Source of the DNA: Rhizobiales bacterium Ga0077548
Lineage (GTDB): Bacteria > Pseudomonadota > Alphaproteobacteria > Rhizobiales > Xanthobacteraceae
DNA: 37,292 nucleotides
NCBI GenBank assembly: GCA_001464215.1
Contig: LNEZ01000026.1
Span: forward strand, 1 to 37,292
Reading direction: 5' to 3'
The notes under the pieces were generated by a model, which searched no databases, was not told the origin of the DNA, and worked only from the letters and a program-made list of their open reading frames with translations. Below are positions 35,687-37,292 of the stretch, piece after piece (position 1 is the stretch's first letter; every line of letters begins with the position of its first letter). Both the position numbers and the translations under genes were made by a program.

Positions 35687-36603
35687 GACGCCCCCTTTTT
35701 CTTCTGCGGCGCGCGTTGCGCGTCGTAGGCCGCTGCCGCAGCATCAGTCATGCGGACGACTACCTGGCCGGGGATGCGCAGGTCGATCATTTCCACATCA
35801 CGCGAGAAAATCTTCTGGTCGCGAGAAAGTTTGATCAGCGCCTCGAAGGCGACGATCAGGTTGCTCTCGGGCAGACGAACATCCACGCCGTTCGTCATGC
35901 GCAGATTCCAGCGCCGCTCCGCGACATAGACCGCGCCATAGACCTCGGCCTTGATCGCGGGGAAACGATCGAGCACAGAAAGAAAATCGTGTGCTGCTTT
36001 GGCTGCACCAGTGCCGACGACGAGCGGAAGTTTTTCCGGCCGCTCCTTCACTTCTTCGAGCACGGTGCCGTCGCGCGCGACGATCGCGAGCTTGCCGTCG
36101 CGCTGCCACAGCGCAAACGCTTCGCGCTCGGTCACTTCGATCTCGACGCGGTTCGGATAAAACTTGCGGACCACCGCGTCCTCGATCCACGGATTGCTTT
36201 TCAGCTTGTCGCGCGCGGCGTCGGCGTTCAGCAGCACCAGCGAAGTTTGCGGCGTAATGCCTGCGGCAGCCAGCACCTGCTCGCGGCGCAGGCGATTGTG
36301 CCCGCGGACATCGGCGTCGAGGATTTCGAAGCCCGCGACGTGCGCAACGCGATCGCCAGTTGCCGTCATCCATTCGTTCACGACCGGCATATGACCGCCG
36401 CGCACGGTGCCGTAAGCACCGGCACCTCCGATCAGCACGAGCGTCAGGAAAACTTCCGCAACGCGGACGGATTTCCTGTGCGAGAGATTGACGAGAACGC
36501 GGCGGAAGAAGAGCGAGAACTTCGAGGGAGACGCAGCGACAAGCACACCGGCCGGGGAAGCCCGGCGGCTCATCGGTTCAGGGAAGCGTCCTCCAAAATC
36601 CAT
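35683..36603 (-). CDS. ftsQ: Cell division protein FtsQ
   Basis: A 306-residue bitopic divisome protein. A short basic cytoplasmic tail is followed by one transmembrane helix (about 48-67, AEVFLTLVLIGGAGAYG), the POTRA domain (GFEILDADVRGHNRLRREQVL ... NPWIEDAVVRKFYPNRVEIEVTERE) and the FtsQ beta domain (WNLRMTNGVDVRLPESN). ATG 36603 is chosen because MDFGGRF resembles the N terminus of related FtsQ proteins; it overlaps ddl by 34 nt. An alternative ATG at 36573 overlaps the ddl stop as ATGA. It links FtsB/FtsL to the ring. Confidence 0.92.
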   Translation of the reverse strand: MDFGGRFPEPMSRRASPAGVLVAASPSKFSLFFRRVLVNLSHRKSVRVAEVFLTLVLIGGAGAYGTVRGGHMPVVNEWMTATGDRVAHVAGFEILDADVRGHNRLRREQVLAAAGITPQTSLVLLNADAARDKLKSNPWIEDAVVRKFYPNRVEIEVTEREAFALWQRDGKLAIVARDGTVLEEVKERPEKLPLVVGTGAAKAAHDFLSVLDRFPAIKAEVYGAVYVAERRWNLRMTNGVDVRLPESNLIVAFEALIKLSRDQKIFSRDVEMIDLRIPGQVVVRMTDAAAAAYDAQRAPQKKKGAS

Positions 36604-37292
36604 CTCACCAGTCCGCCAAACGACAGGCCGCGATAAGCGGCAAGCTCGGGCACCAGCGAGGTCTCGGTCATTCCGGGTTGGGTGTTCACTTCCAAGCAGA
36701 AAAGCTCGCCCGAACCGTCCGAACGGTTATCAAAGCGGAAATCCGCCCGGCTAATTCCCCGGCAGCCGAGGGCGCGGTGCGCCTCAAGGGCCAGAATCTG
36801 CGCTTTCTGGTAAATATTCGGTTTAATTCGCGCCGGAAGAATGTGGCGGGAGCCGCCGGGGGCGTATTTCGCCTCGTAATCGTAGAACCGGGTGGTGGAT
36901 TCAATCTCGATTACGTCCAGCGCCTCGTCTCCCATCACGGCACAGGTGAGTTCCATCCCCGGGATATAGCGCTCGGCGAGCAAAAGCTCCCCATGAGCCC
37001 AGTCCGGCCGGGTCAGCTCCTGCGGGGGGTGGGCGTGGTCTTTGGTGACAATGAAGACGCCAACCGAGGAGCCTTCGGCTACGGGCTTCAGCACATAGGG
37101 GCGCGGAAGCACATGATCCTTCGCGGCTTCGGCGCGGGTGACGACTTTGCCCTCGGCGACCGGCACGCCGGCGTTCGCCATCACGATCCGGGCCTGGCCT
37201 TTGTCCATCGCGAGCGCGGACGAGAGCACGCCTGAATGCGTGTAGGGGATGCCGAGCACCTCAAGCACACCCTGAATGGTGCCGTCTTCGCC
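36570..37292 (-). CDS. ddl: D-alanine-D-alanine ligase, partial
   Basis: The C-terminal 240 residues of an ATP-grasp ligase that makes the D-Ala-D-Ala dipeptide of peptidoglycan; the 5' end lies beyond the right edge. Visible segments are EDGTIQGVLEVLGIPYTHSG (start of the open frame), the ATP-grasp region RPYVLKPVAEGSSVGVFIV, the ELTCAVMGDEALDVIEIES strand, GCRGISRADFRF and the metal-binding CLEVNTQPGMTETSLVPE. It is the first gene of the ftsQ-ftsA-ftsZ run in this window and overlaps ftsQ. The paralogue type (ddlB-like) is inferred from location. Confidence 0.95.
   Translation of the reverse strand, partial: GEDGTIQGVLEVLGIPYTHSGVLSSALAMDKGQARIVMANAGVPVAEGKVVTRAEAAKDHVLPRPYVLKPVAEGSSVGVFIVTKDHAHPPQELTRPDWAHGELLLAERYIPGMELTCAVMGDEALDVIEIESTTRFYDYEAKYAPGGSRHILPARIKPNIYQKAQILALEAHRALGCRGISRADFRFDNRSDGSGELFCLEVNTQPGMTETSLVPELAAYRGLSFGGLVRWILEDASLNR

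Noticed and set aside
34319-35744. Long open frames on both strands over ftsA (469 and 399 residues)
   Set aside because: They are shadows of ftsA in other frames; their composition is Arg-rich and shows no family motif.

Overview
The window comes from the chromosome of an alphaproteobacterium, most likely of the order Hyphomicrobiales (Rhizobiales; Bradyrhizobium/Xanthobacteraceae-like). The grounds are the division and cell-wall gene order ddl-ftsQ-ftsA-ftsZ-lpxC-bamD-recN-ligA, a circularly permuted (two-piece) tmRNA gene with tag ANDNYAPVAQAA, an alpha-type SspB, small-protein families typical of the group (DUF3551, DUF4189, DUF3309, DUF2852, DUF2019) and two palindromic intergenic repeats that I recognise from Rhizobiales genomes. 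No tRNA, rRNA, IS element, prophage or CRISPR array was seen.

Positions 1-11.7 kb are accessory in character. Many genes encode small exported proteins: a glycine-zipper protein, a ClpP-like periplasmic protein, two tandem ricin-B-type lectins, a DsbA-like thioredoxin-fold protein, three tandem DUF3551-like proteins and a DUF4189 protein. Among them are a DUF1993/membrane-protein pair, an AT-richer HNH-nuclease/DUF2019 toxin-immunity-like pair (5088-6097), a TetR regulator whose probable operator sits both at its own start codon and upstream of a DUF2852 gene, a broken NUDIX gene, an intact NUDIX gene and a LysE-type exporter.

Positions 11.8-18.5 kb hold a coupled trio (exported protein, RidA, two-helix membrane protein), then ssrA, sspB and folA. 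A convergent AsmA-like gene follows. The tmRNA that tags stalled proteins lies directly beside the ClpXP adaptor that recognises such tags.

Positions 18.5-26.5 kb hold an FAD-linked D-lactate/glycolate-type dehydrogenase, a hotdog thioesterase, a small DUF1127-like protein, prmA, a UvrD/PcrA helicase, an aminopeptidase P gene and a short DUF3309 gene.

Positions 26.5-37.3 kb are the conserved minus-strand block ligA-recN-bamD-lpxC-ftsZ-ftsA-ftsQ-ddl. Its genes are tightly packed or overlapping, with a strong terminator after ftsZ. ddl runs off the right edge.

The most unusual signal is a set of three short internal losses in otherwise well-preserved genes, each removing a signature motif. 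They hit the NUDIX box (7880-7886, frameshift), UvrD/PcrA motif III (23480-23484, in frame) and the Asn-Glu-Pro-Gly metal-ligand segment of aminopeptidase P (26025-26028, frameshift). They may be real mutations or assembly errors, and the sequence alone cannot decide. The best candidates for new biology are the nuclease/DUF2019 pair and the TetR/DUF2852 regulon.
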